From: DATEGZ01 sp035279905
Lineage (GTDB): Bacteria > Acidobacteriota > Vicinamibacteria > Vicinamibacterales > SCN-69-37
Length of the DNA: 64,000 bases
Assembly: GCA_035279905.1 (NCBI GenBank)
Contig: DATEGZ010000113.1
Coordinates: 1-64,000 of the forward strand
Direction of reading: 5' to 3'
Below, piece after piece: positions 36,237-45,401 of this stretch (position 1 is its first letter; every line of letters begins with the position of its first letter). The notes beneath the pieces were generated by a model. That model ran no database searches. It had not been told where the DNA came from and saw only the letters and a program-made list of their open reading frames with translations. Both the position numbers and the translations under genes were made by a program.

Positions 36237-37412
36237 CTACGTCGCCGGCTTGGCTTCCTTCACCCGCACTTCTGTCCCGGCGCGCAATTCATCCGTGCCG
36301 CGCGCGGCAATCACGTCGCCGGCGTGGACATCGCCGACGATTTCGACAAGAGCACCCGAGGCGACACCCGTCTTGACGTCCACCCATTCCGTCCGCCCAT
36401 CCCGAACTCGGATGACGAAGGTGCGCCCGGTCGTGCTCGCGACACTCGCAGGCGGCACGAGCAGTGACGGACCCGTTCGATGGACCGGCCAATGCACCTG
36501 ACAGAACGTCCCTGGGGCGAGACGGCCACCTTTATTTGTGACGTCGAGCTCGACCGCCATGGTCCGCGTGCTCACATCGACCGCGCTCGCGATACGCGCC
36601 ACCTTGCCGGAGAAGGATTCGGTGGGATACGCCGCGACCGTGAACGACACGTCCGTGCCCGATACGACATTTGCTGTGTACGCCTCAGGTACTGGAATCA
36701 CGACGCGGAGGCGGCTCGCATCAACAATGCGAACGATCGGCGCTTGCGCGCCCGCCCCGCTGTTCGGACCGACGAGGGCGCCGGGATGGATGTTCCGTTC
36801 GGTGACGACGCCGTCAAAGGGCGCCGTGACCTTCAAGTAGTCTTCCATGCGCGTCACGGAATTGAGCGCCTGACGCGCCGATTCCACATTCTGCTCGGCG
36901 GCGGTCACCTGTCCACGATCTGCTTCGACCACCTTTTGCGCCAGCATCAGCTCGTTGCCCGCCACGACACCGGGCGTCGCGGACGCGGCCTTCAACTTGT
37001 CGAAGGTGCTGCTGTCCGCGTCCGCCTTCGCATGAACCGCACCCAGTTGCGCCTGGGCGCTCTGGAATTTCGACTGCGCCTCCGAGCGCTGCGCGACGAG
37101 TTCGGGCGCCTCCAGCACGGCGATGACCTCGCCGGCGCGCACCCGCGATCCGCGATCGACGCGAATCGTCTGTACGAATCCCGTCACGCGGGGATAGATC
37201 GCGACGGTTTCGTACGCGGTGATCTCGCTCGGAAGCGACAACGTCACGTTGATCGGTTGTTCCACGACCCGGACCACATCGATGGTCGGCGGGCCGGCTG
37301 GCGCGGCCTTCTCCAGAGGCGCGCCGTTCGACCCGTGGCATCCCGCCAACGCGAGCACGACAGAGACCACTCCCGCGAGCCGCGCGTGTCGAACGCCGAT
37401 GTCGATCGTCAT
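36237..37412 (-). CDS. RND periplasmic adaptor lipoprotein
   Basis: A 391-residue membrane-fusion protein. Signal peptide with lipobox VLALAGC marks a lipoprotein. The body has the hairpin and barrel-sandwich motifs VTGFVQTIRVDRGSRVRAGE and APFDGVVTERNIHPG. It is coupled to the permease by an ATGA overlap. The arrangement permease then adaptor is reversed relative to the cus and czc operons in the window. The substrate is not defined by the sequence. Confidence 0.9.
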   Translation of the reverse strand: MTIDIGVRHARLAGVVSVVLALAGCHGSNGAPLEKAAPAGPPTIDVVRVVEQPINVTLSLPSEITAYETVAIYPRVTGFVQTIRVDRGSRVRAGEVIAVLEAPELVAQRSEAQSKFQSAQAQLGAVHAKADADSSTFDKLKAASATPGVVAGNELMLAQKVVEADRGQVTAAEQNVESARQALNSVTRMEDYLKVTAPFDGVVTERNIHPGALVGPNSGAGAQAPIVRIVDASRLRVVIPVPEAYTANVVSGTDVSFTVAAYPTESFSGKVARIASAVDVSTRTMAVELDVTNKGGRLAPGTFCQVHWPVHRTGPSLLVPPASVASTTGRTFVIRVRDGRTEWVDVKTGVASGALVEIVGDVHAGDVIAARGTDELRAGTEVRVKEAKPAT

Positions 37413-40400
37413 ACGGTTCCTTGCGCGCGGTAGGCGCTGTCCGGGTCGTCGGGATCGAGCGACGGCGAGGCCGCGCTGGCCGATCGCTGGACTAATGAGT
37501 AGACCGAGGGCAACACGATCAGGGTAGCGAAGGTGGCGGCCGCGAGGCCGCCGATCACGGCGCGGCCAAGTGGCGCCGTCGCTTCGGCGCCTTCGCCAAA
37601 GGCGAGCGCCATCGGCACCATGCCGGCGATCATGGCGGCGCTCGTCATCAGCACCGGCCGCATGCGCGCGCGCGCCGCGTGAATGGCGGTGTGGTCGGGA
37701 GATGCCCCATGGCGACGAGCGTGTTCGGCAAATGTGACCAGCAGAATGGCGTTCGCCACCGCCACGCCAATCGCCATGATCGCGCCCATGAACGACTGCA
37801 CGTTGACCGTTGTCCGGGTGACGGCGAGCATCAGTACGACGCCCATCAAGGTCGCGGGCACCGTCGAGATGACGACGAAGGCGAGTCGCAGCGATTGAAA
37901 GTTCGCGGCTAGGAGCAAGAAAATCACTACCACTGCGACGACCAGGCCCGCGGTGATGTTGGTGAACGTCTCACGCATGGCGGCGATCTGACCACGCACC
38001 GCCACCTGAGTCGCTCGCGGTGGCGCGCCGGCGGCCACGATGGCGCGATCGACCCGCGTGCTGATTCGGCCGAGATCCTCCCCGGAGACGTTGGCGGTCA
38101 AACTGATCATGCGCTGGCCGTTCACACGGTCGTACTCCCCGACAATCGTGGTGTTTTCGACGCGTGCGACATCTCCGAGCAGTGGATGCGAGCGGCGATC
38201 CGCGCTGACCGGCACGGCGCGCAGGTCATCGAGCGTCGTCATCTGCGGCTGGGGCACCTCGATCTGGACCTGGAACGCAATCCCAGTACGCGGATCGGCC
38301 CAGAAATTGGGGGCGACGAAGCGGCTCGAGGACGTCGAGGCGGCGAACGACCGGCCAATCTGATCCACCGTCACGCCGAGTTGCCCGGCCATCTGCCGGT
38401 TCACGTCGACTTGAATCGCGGGGTAGTCGAGGGTCTGCCCGAACTGCAGATCCCGGAGCGTGGGAATCTTCGCGAGCTGGTCGCGTAATGTGGCGGCGAA
38501 CGTTCGGCTCGCCGCGAAATCGGGACCCATCACGGCCACTTCCACTGGCGTGGGAACGCCGAAGTTCATGATCCGGCTCACGATGTCGCCAGGTTCGAAC
38601 GAGAACTGGGCGGTCGGAAACCGGTCGTGGAACCGGCGTCGGAGATCCTCTTCGAAGGGTCCGAGCGATAGCTTCGCCTCGGGCCGGAGCGCCACTTGCA
38701 AGACGCCTTCGTGCGAGCCGCCGGTCCAGAGGAAGATCGTGTTGATGGGATACGACGATGGTTGGACGCCGACATAGCCGAGCGTGATATCGACATTCCC
38801 TGGACCGGCCGCCCGGGAGATTTCGTCGAGCACACCCGTGGCTAACCGCTCGGTCGACTCGAATTTCGTCCCGGCGGGCGCCCGAAACCGCAACTGGAAC
38901 AGATTCCCACCGGCAGAGGGAAAAATCTCGCGGCCGAGGGTCAGGCCGACAACTGCGGTCACTGCGACAGTGACGAGCACATACAACGTGACCAGCGTGC
39001 CGCGCCAGGGCGCGAGGCGATGTAGAACGTGGGCGAGACGATTCCGAAGCCGCTCGACCCAATCGTGCGGGTGCGACTGGTCCGAGGGCGCCACTCGATG
39101 CTTCGCCAGGAGCCATACAGAAAGCACCGGGACGAGTGAGCCCGACAGGAAAAACGACGCGACCATGGCGAACCCGACCGCCAGCGCCAAAGGTACGAAG
39201 AGTGACCGCGACACGCCGGTCATGAAGAACGACGGGACGAATACCGCGACGACCGAGAGCATCGCGAGAAACTGCGGCACCAGGACTTCGCCGCTGGCGT
39301 CCAGGACCCCGCGCGCGATGGGGGTCCCGCGCGCGAGATGCGTATGAATATTCTCGATCGCGACCGTGGCCTCATCGACGAGAATGCCGACGGCGAGCGC
39401 CAGACCGCCGAGCGTCATGATGTTGATCGTGTGGCCGACGCCCCAGAGCGCGACGACGGCGGCGAGCAGGGCAAAGGGAATCGTGAGGACGACGATGCCG
39501 GCGCTGCGCCAATCGCGGAGGAAGAGCAGGACCATCAGACCGGTCAGCAGCGCCCCGAGGGCCGCTTCACGGAGCACGGACTGCAACGCGCCCGAGACGT
39601 TCCGCGATTGATCGAGCTCGTAACTCACCTTGATGTCGTCGGGCACCAACGCCTGGAACCGACCGAGATTCGCTTTCACCTCGCTGACGACCGTCAAGGT
39701 TGAGGCGTCCGGCCGCTTGGTGACCGGAATGTAGACCGCGCGGCGACCGTTGACGAGGGCGTACGCGGTCGGGATATCCGAGCTGTCGCTGACCGAGCCA
39801 ATGTCGCGAATTGACACGGGCGGGCCAGCGCCCGTTCGAATCGGCAGATCGAGAAGATCGCTGATGTTCGAGACGACCGAGTTGATCGGTGAGATGCGCG
39901 TTTCGTCCCCGATGTTCACGCTCCCGGACGGCATGATCACGTTCCCGGCACTGACGGCGCGAATGACCTCCTCTGGCGCCATGCCATACGACCGCAACCG
40001 ATCCGGATCGACACGAATCACGATCGTGCGCTGGCTGCCGCCGAACGGGGGCGGTGACGTCAGCCCTGGCAGGGTCGCGAATTGCGGTCGAACGCGATTG
40101 AGCGCGAGGTCCTGGATTTCGCTGAGGCTGCGGCTCTCGCTGGAGAACACCAAGTATCCGACGGGCACGGTGCCGGCGTCGAAGCGCATGATGAAAGGTC
40201 CGACCGTGCCCGCCGGCATGAAGGCGCGGGCGCGGTTGACGTAGGCGATCGTCTGGGCGAGCGCCTCGGCCATGTCGGTGCCGGGATGAAACGTCAGCTT
40301 CAAGAGACCGGTGTTCTGGATCGACTTCGACTCGACGCTTTCGATGCCGTTGATGTAGAGGAAATGGTACTCGTAGTAGTAGACGAGAAACCCTTCCATC

Positions 40401-40573
40401 TGTGCCGGACTCATGCCGCCGTACGGTTGCGCGACATAAATCACCGGGAGGTTCAGATCCGGAAAAATATCTGCGCGCATGCGCGTGAGCGCAAATCCGG
40501 CCGTCAGGCCCATGGCGACCATGGCCACGAGGATCGTGATCGGACGGCGAAGCGCGACGCGAATGAGCCACAT
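37409..40573 (-). CDS. RND efflux permease
   Basis: A 1054-residue inner-membrane pump with the two-fold RND layout. The TM4 motif AVGILVDEATVAIEN differs from the DFG/DAS motifs of the heavy-metal pumps elsewhere in the window, so the substrate may be organic compounds or another metal. It lies three bases after the TolC gene and overlaps the adaptor gene. With PadR divergent upstream, induction by small aromatic or lipophilic compounds is possible. Confidence 0.92.
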   Translation of the reverse strand: MWLIRVALRRPITILVAMVAMGLTAGFALTRMRADIFPDLNLPVIYVAQPYGGMSPAQMEGFLVYYYEYHFLYINGIESVESKSIQNTGLLKLTFHPGTDMAEALAQTIAYVNRARAFMPAGTVGPFIMRFDAGTVPVGYLVFSSESRSLSEIQDLALNRVRPQFATLPGLTSPPPFGGSQRTIVIRVDPDRLRSYGMAPEEVIRAVSAGNVIMPSGSVNIGDETRISPINSVVSNISDLLDLPIRTGAGPPVSIRDIGSVSDSSDIPTAYALVNGRRAVYIPVTKRPDASTLTVVSEVKANLGRFQALVPDDIKVSYELDQSRNVSGALQSVLREAALGALLTGLMVLLFLRDWRSAGIVVLTIPFALLAAVVALWGVGHTINIMTLGGLALAVGILVDEATVAIENIHTHLARGTPIARGVLDASGEVLVPQFLAMLSVVAVFVPSFFMTGVSRSLFVPLALAVGFAMVASFFLSGSLVPVLSVWLLAKHRVAPSDQSHPHDWVERLRNRLAHVLHRLAPWRGTLVTLYVLVTVAVTAVVGLTLGREIFPSAGGNLFQLRFRAPAGTKFESTERLATGVLDEISRAAGPGNVDITLGYVGVQPSSYPINTIFLWTGGSHEGVLQVALRPEAKLSLGPFEEDLRRRFHDRFPTAQFSFEPGDIVSRIMNFGVPTPVEVAVMGPDFAASRTFAATLRDQLAKIPTLRDLQFGQTLDYPAIQVDVNRQMAGQLGVTVDQIGRSFAASTSSSRFVAPNFWADPRTGIAFQVQIEVPQPQMTTLDDLRAVPVSADRRSHPLLGDVARVENTTIVGEYDRVNGQRMISLTANVSGEDLGRISTRVDRAIVAAGAPPRATQVAVRGQIAAMRETFTNITAGLVVAVVVIFLLLAANFQSLRLAFVVISTVPATLMGVVLMLAVTRTTVNVQSFMGAIMAIGVAVANAILLVTFAEHARRHGASPDHTAIHAARARMRPVLMTSAAMIAGMVPMALAFGEGAEATAPLGRAVIGGLAAATFATLIVLPSVYSLVQRSASAASPSLDPDDPDSAYRAQGTV

Positions 40574-40576
40574 GAT

Positions 40577-41998
40577 TCAGCGACCTCCGGAACCGTGGAG
40601 TAGCGCCACGAACGGCGCGAGGTCGCCGCGCGCTGCGGCTTGAGCGAGCAAGGCCCGCCAGATGTCCACATGGGCCAATCGATCTTGGAACTCGGCTTGC
40701 GCCAGCAGGTTTTGCGTGTCCGCGACTTCCACGAGACTTGCGAGGCCGGCGTCGTACCGAGCCCGTGCCTGCGACTCGCTCTGCTGCGCAGCGGTCAATT
40801 GTACGGGCGTGTTGGCGGCGACTTCGCGGGCGGCTCGGAGCAGAACGGCCGCCGTCTGCTGTTGAGTCGAGACCGTCAAGACCGATTCGTCGTACAGCGC
40901 CGCTTCGGCGCGTTCGGTCGCGGCGGCGGCGCGCTGGCGCGCATGCAAGCTCGAGAAGTCGAACACGTTCGGCATGACCACTTGGAAACCCACCGCCCAA
41001 TTGGCGCGATCGAGACCGAGCCCAGTCAACCCGCCGTCGAAAGGGCCAGTCGTGCTGGCGCCGCTGCCACGGGCAAACACGCTGGACAGTAGATACACGC
41101 GAGGAAGATCCGTCCGGGCGAGCACCGTTTCTTGCGCGCGTGCAAAATCCACGGCCGCGGCATGCACCTGAATGAAAGGATGGACCGTGACGGCGGTCAC
41201 CGAAGGGATCTCTGGTGGTGACTGATCCATCAAATGTGCGGCATCAATGGTGATGGTCCCGGCGGTGACACCGAGCAGCCGCGCGAGCGAGATGCGTGCC
41301 TGATCAAGTGCGGCCTGCACCTGGACAAGACGGGTGCGGGCCGCCGCCCGTTCGGCGTCGATCCGGGACGCGTCAGCGCCCGGGCGCAGCTGGTTGTCGA
41401 CAAGTGCATGGACACTCCGTGCCAGCACCTCACGCCGGTCGACGTCGGCTTGCGCCGCTGTCACGGCCTGCTCAGCGGCGACCGCCGCAAGGAACGCGAT
41501 GCCGACGGCGCTCTCGACGTCCAGCTGCGTCAACGCTGCCGTCGCTCGTGCGCGAGTGACCGTGGCCTCCGCGCCGGTGACCGTCGCGCCTCGAAGTCCG
41601 AAGTCGAACGGTTCCCACGTGAACAGTGCTCCGACGGCGCTGCTCCAAACGCTGTCGCCCGACGCGGAGGCTAGAACGGGCCCTGACAGCGCAGGTATTA
41701 CGGATTGCGGCAGAACCTGACCGAACACATTGTTCGCCGTGCCGCGGTTCGACTGCCAGAGCGAGTCAAGGCGTGGGAGATAGGCCGTCCGAGCGACGTC
41801 AACGCCGGCCGCGGACGCGTTGAGCTGTTCGGCTGCGGCCTTGATGGTTGGATAGTGATCGAGCGCGTACTGGAGGGCCTGATCCAGCGTCAACGACCCA
41901 GCAGGCGCGCTGGTCCCGCCGAGCGTCTGCGCCAACGCCGCGCTCGACGCCAGCAGTGCGCACACGACTGTGGCCAGGTCTAGAACACGTCGGATCAT
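40577..41998 (-). CDS. TolC-family outer-membrane factor
   Basis: A 473-residue protein. I take the ATG at 41998 (MIRRVLDLATVVCALLASS), because upstream codons lack a signal peptide. The repeated helical halves begin with LTLDQALQYALDHYPTI. It is the first gene of the minus-strand pump operon. About 150 bases separate it from the divergent PadR gene; this interval would hold both promoters. Confidence 0.88.
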   Translation of the reverse strand: MIRRVLDLATVVCALLASSAALAQTLGGTSAPAGSLTLDQALQYALDHYPTIKAAAEQLNASAAGVDVARTAYLPRLDSLWQSNRGTANNVFGQVLPQSVIPALSGPVLASASGDSVWSSAVGALFTWEPFDFGLRGATVTGAEATVTRARATAALTQLDVESAVGIAFLAAVAAEQAVTAAQADVDRREVLARSVHALVDNQLRPGADASRIDAERAAARTRLVQVQAALDQARISLARLLGVTAGTITIDAAHLMDQSPPEIPSVTAVTVHPFIQVHAAAVDFARAQETVLARTDLPRVYLLSSVFARGSGASTTGPFDGGLTGLGLDRANWAVGFQVVMPNVFDFSSLHARQRAAAATERAEAALYDESVLTVSTQQQTAAVLLRAAREVAANTPVQLTAAQQSESQARARYDAGLASLVEVADTQNLLAQAEFQDRLAHVDIWRALLAQAAARGDLAPFVALLHGSGGR

Positions 41999-42147
41999 CA
42001 CGTCCTCGGCAACATGGGAATCAAGGCCTGGACCGCGGCTGCCACTATATCGTAGTCCGATGTCGGATTCAGAGATTGGAGCTGCCACAACGCGATTTAC
42101 GATTGAATTCGCCGTCTCCATGCGAGACACTACGGGCCGTCGTCCCA

Positions 42148-42507
42148 ATGCGCAATCGGATCCAACGGTCGGGGCCGCCATACGTGCGGCTACGTCGCGA
42201 CGCCAGCCGCGAAATCCTCCTGAGCTTTTGGAAGATTCACATCCTCCATCACGCCGCCGAGCATCCAGTCGTCGGGCAATGGATGATGGAAGAACTTCGT
42301 GAGCACGGATACGCCGTCAGTCCTGGCACGCTCTATCCCGTCCTCAAGCGAATGGAGCGCCGCGGCTGGCTACGCAGCCATGCCGACCCCGACGGAGGCC
42401 GCCGAGCCCGGCGCGAGTATGTCTTGACCGCGCAGGGACGACGAGTCCTCAGCCTCGTCCGGCGGTTTCTCGGCGAGCTGAAAGCGGAAGTCCGTCCGAC
42501 GAGATAG
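42148..42507 (+). CDS. PadR-family transcriptional regulator
   Basis: A 119-residue protein. Residues 25-105 carry the PadR winged helix (LHHAAEHPVVGQWMMEELRE, then SPGTLYPVLKRMERRGWL). The start is the ATG of MRNRIQRSG; no strong ribosome binding site is seen. It is divergent from the TolC-RND-TSUP-oxidase operon and is its likely repressor. Confidence 0.85.
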   Translation: MRNRIQRSGPPYVRLRRDASREILLSFWKIHILHHAAEHPVVGQWMMEELREHGYAVSPGTLYPVLKRMERRGWLRSHADPDGGRRARREYVLTAQGRRVLSLVRRFLGELKAEVRPTR

Positions 42508-42523
42508 CTTCCTTTTCTTGGTG

Positions 42524-42529
42524 CATAAT
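42524..42529 (+). promoter_or_regulatory. -10 element of the czc-type operon, leaderless spacing
   Basis: CATAAT is followed by six bases and the GTG at 42536, the same layout as at 24623-24635. It lies directly after the PadR stop codon. A -35 box is not evident. Confidence 0.45.
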
Positions 42530-42535
42530 CCTCAC

Positions 42536-42820
42536 GTGAGGCGCCTGCTGGCCGCGTGTCTGCTCGTCGTGTTCGCCGCGCTGGCGACGGCCGATACCTT
42601 CGCCTGCCCTGACGGCTGTCAGACGGCTGCCTCCCCGACAGCGGCCGAGCACAGCAACGCCACCGGCAACTGTGTGTTCTGCACGGGTGGCTTGGTGACG
42701 TTCGCGATTGCTCCCGTCCCCACGCCCCGATTCGTCTCGTTGCCGTCAGCTGACCTCGGCACGCCGCCTCCGCCTCTCCGCCTTCCGGTCTCGCTCGATC
42801 ACCCTCCGCGCGCGCTGTAG
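42536..42820 (+). CDS. Small secreted Cys protein leading the czc-type operon
   Basis: A 94-residue protein. I choose the GTG of VRRLLAACLLVVFAAL, which begins the signal peptide and lies six bases after a CATAAT box; TTG 42518 and GTG 42521 are upstream alternatives. The mature part has CPDGC and CVFC pairs and a Pro-rich C-terminus, comparable in layout to the 17799 and 24635 proteins. It precedes the RND metal pump genes. A role in periplasmic metal binding is inferred. Confidence 0.6.
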   Translation: MRRLLAACLLVVFAALATADTFACPDGCQTAASPTAAEHSNATGNCVFCTGGLVTFAIAPVPTPRFVSLPSADLGTPPPPLRLPVSLDHPPRAL

Positions 42821-42906
42821 GTCTTCAATTCCATCCTTCGATTTGAAGCCTTCGGCGTCTACGGCGCCAGAAGCGCGTGGTTTCGTGTTCTCGCCTGGAG
42901 GACGTC

Positions 42907-44220
42907 GTGCGCTGCAGATCTTTTCTTTGGATCTCGCTCATCGCCGGCATGACCGGCATCAATTTGGAAGCGACTATGTACGCCCAGACTCCGGCAGCGC
43001 CATCGGGGCGCGCGGAGTGGTCCCTGGACGACGTCCTGACGGTGGTCCTCGCCGAACACCCGCTCGTCAACGCGGCTCGCGCGCAGCTGTCGGCGGTGGA
43101 AGGGAAACGGCAAACCGCGCGCGTTCTGCCCAATCCGGTGGCGACGTTCTGGATGGAGAATGCTCGGTTCCCCGGGCAATCGTCGCCCACCGGCTTGGAG
43201 CGGGAAACGTCCGCCTACGCCACGTTCCCGCTCGAGCCGTTCTTCCAACGCTCCGCGCGCACGGCCGAGGCAGACGGCGACGTCCACGCCGCGCAAGCGG
43301 CGGTCACGACTGCGGAACAACGGACCGCGACTGAGGCCGTTCACGCCTTCTATCGGGTGGCCTTGGCCCAGGCGTCTCTGGACGCGGCGACGGAGAATCG
43401 CACGGCGATCGACCAACTCCTCGAGTACCTGCGAAACCGCGTGGCGCAGGGAGCGACGGCCGAGGGCGAGTTGATCCGAACCGAAGTCGAGCGCGATCGC
43501 CTCGAGACCGAGGTCACGCTCGCTGACGTCGAGTTGCTTCGGGCGCAGTCGGCGCTTCGTGCGTTTCTCGGTGGCGCCGCGACGGCGGGACCTCTCCGTG
43601 TCGCGGTGCCTGGCTGGGGCGGCTCACGCGCGACACTGACGCCGCTCACCGAGCTCACGGCCCACGCCCTCGCGCAACGACCAGAGCTCGTCGCCAGTCG
43701 CGCGAGAAGAGACGCGGCGTCCGGCGCCCTGGCGCTCGAGCGTGCGCTCGTGGTCCGCCAGCTCGGCGCGACGTTTGGTCTCAAGCGGACGGCCGGCATC
43801 AACGCGATGATCGCGGGCGTCAGCGTGACGGTCCCGATCTTCGATCGCAATCACGGGGAAATCCAGCGTGCCACCGGCGAACAGCTGGCGTCGGAGCAGG
43901 AGTCGCAGTGGCTCGAGCGCTCCATCACGAGCGAGATCGACGCCGAGTATCTGGCCGCGGAGCGACTCGCCGGACGCGTCTCCGCGCTGCAGCCTTCGTA
44001 TCTCGCCCGCGCGGAAGAATCTCGGCGAATTGCGTTGGCCGCGTATCAGGAAGGCGCGACCGGTCTGCTGCAGGTACTCGACGCGTCGCGCGCTCTGAGC
44101 GACGCGCGATTGAGTTACGCGCGCGCGCTCGTCGCCGCGAATGAAAGTCTGTTCGACCTGGGTGTGCTGGCAGGATATGACGCGAAGACGGCGGCGCGAC
44201 TGGGCGGAGGTGACCGATGA
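42907..44220 (+). CDS. czcC: Outer-membrane factor of the czc-type pump
   Basis: A 437-residue TolC-family protein. GGAGG precedes the GTG at 42907, which starts a signal peptide (FLWISLIAGMTG); an upstream in-frame start at 42877 is less likely. The halves show WSLDDVLTVVLAEHPLV and the conserved VLPNPVATFWMEN typical of CzcC proteins. The stop overlaps the adaptor start by four bases. Confidence 0.88.
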   Translation: MRCRSFLWISLIAGMTGINLEATMYAQTPAAPSGRAEWSLDDVLTVVLAEHPLVNAARAQLSAVEGKRQTARVLPNPVATFWMENARFPGQSSPTGLERETSAYATFPLEPFFQRSARTAEADGDVHAAQAAVTTAEQRTATEAVHAFYRVALAQASLDAATENRTAIDQLLEYLRNRVAQGATAEGELIRTEVERDRLETEVTLADVELLRAQSALRAFLGGAATAGPLRVAVPGWGGSRATLTPLTELTAHALAQRPELVASRARRDAASGALALERALVVRQLGATFGLKRTAGINAMIAGVSVTVPIFDRNHGEIQRATGEQLASEQESQWLERSITSEIDAEYLAAERLAGRVSALQPSYLARAEESRRIALAAYQEGATGLLQVLDASRALSDARLSYARALVAANESLFDLGVLAGYDAKTAARLGGGDR

Positions 44221-45386
44221 CGCCGCGACTCCTGCTGTTCCTGGCGGTATTTGGCGCGGCCTGCAGCTCGCCAAGCACGAACGAAGAACCCAAAGCCGCG
44301 CCAGCCAGACCGGTCACCGAGGTCACACTGAACGCCGACCAAATCGCGCATGGCGGCGTGCGATGGTCAGCTGTTGCTTCGAGTCCCGTGGCCGATTTTG
44401 TCGAACTGCCAGGTCGCCTGGTGCTCGACGAGGATCACACCGCTCGACTGAGCGTCTCCGTGCGAGGTCGGGTCACGGACGTGCGCGCGAATCTCGGTGA
44501 TGCAGTGTCGCGCCGGCAGGCGCTGGTCGTCTTGCAGAGCGAAGAGGCCTCCGCCAGACGCGCCGATCTCGCCAAGGCAACCGCCGAAGCGGCCGAACGA
44601 GACTCAGCACTTCGCTATGCGCGCTCCGCTCGCGAGCGCGCAGAACGGCTCCTCGCGCTCAAGGCCGGATCCGCACAGGACCTCGAGCGGGCACGAGCCG
44701 ATGAGGCCGCCGCAGAGGCGAGCGCGGCGCAGGCGCGAGCATCCGTCGACCACGCGCGCACCGCCTTGTCCGTACTCGAAGTCGACGACACGGGTCAGAT
44801 TCAACTCGCGGCGCCGATCAGCGGGGTCGTCGTGGCCCGCGACGTCGTCGTCGGATCCGTGGTCGAGGCCGGGGCCTCGGCGCTCGTGGTGGCGGATCTT
44901 GAGTATCTCTGGCTCGAGTTCGGCGCGCCCGACACCGTGGCGGGGTTGCTCAAGCCCGGCCAGCGACTGCATTTTGTGGTCCCGCCATCGACCGAGACGA
45001 TCGAGGCTCGCGTCCTCCGCGTCAACGGCGCGATCGACCCGACCACTCGCCTCGTCACGGTCCGGGCGGCCGTCGCTAATCCCACCAAGCGACTCCGGCC
45101 GGAGATGTTCGTGACGGTGCGAGCCGACACGGCGCCGTCCAGACCGGGCGTTCTCGTTCCGCACGACGCGGTACAACTGCTTGACGAGCGCCCCGTCGTG
45201 TTTGTCGCGCAACCAGACGGGAAAGGCGGCGCGAAATTCGTCCGACGGGATGTCCAAACGGGTACGACGGTTGAAGGCCGGACGCACATCGTCTCCGGCC
45301 TGACTCCCGGCGATGTCGTCGTGACCGAGGGCGCCTTTGCCGTCAAGTCTCAATTCTCGCGCGGCAAGATGCCCGCCGGCGGTTAG
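44217..45386 (+). CDS. czcB: CzcB-type periplasmic adaptor lipoprotein
   Basis: A 389-residue membrane-fusion protein beginning with a lipoprotein signal (LAVFGAACSS). It has a long Ala/Arg/Glu coiled-coil hairpin (about 115-190) and barrel-sandwich sequence VRGRVTDVRANLGDAV. It is coupled to czcC and czcA by overlap and a 15-base gap. The substrate follows from the permease. Confidence 0.9.
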   Translation: MTPRLLLFLAVFGAACSSPSTNEEPKAAPARPVTEVTLNADQIAHGGVRWSAVASSPVADFVELPGRLVLDEDHTARLSVSVRGRVTDVRANLGDAVSRRQALVVLQSEEASARRADLAKATAEAAERDSALRYARSARERAERLLALKAGSAQDLERARADEAAAEASAAQARASVDHARTALSVLEVDDTGQIQLAAPISGVVVARDVVVGSVVEAGASALVVADLEYLWLEFGAPDTVAGLLKPGQRLHFVVPPSTETIEARVLRVNGAIDPTTRLVTVRAAVANPTKRLRPEMFVTVRADTAPSRPGVLVPHDAVQLLDERPVVFVAQPDGKGGAKFVRRDVQTGTTVEGRTHIVSGLTPGDVVVTEGAFAVKSQFSRGKMPAGG

Positions 45387-45401
45387 GAGCGGGAGCGCGC
45401 C

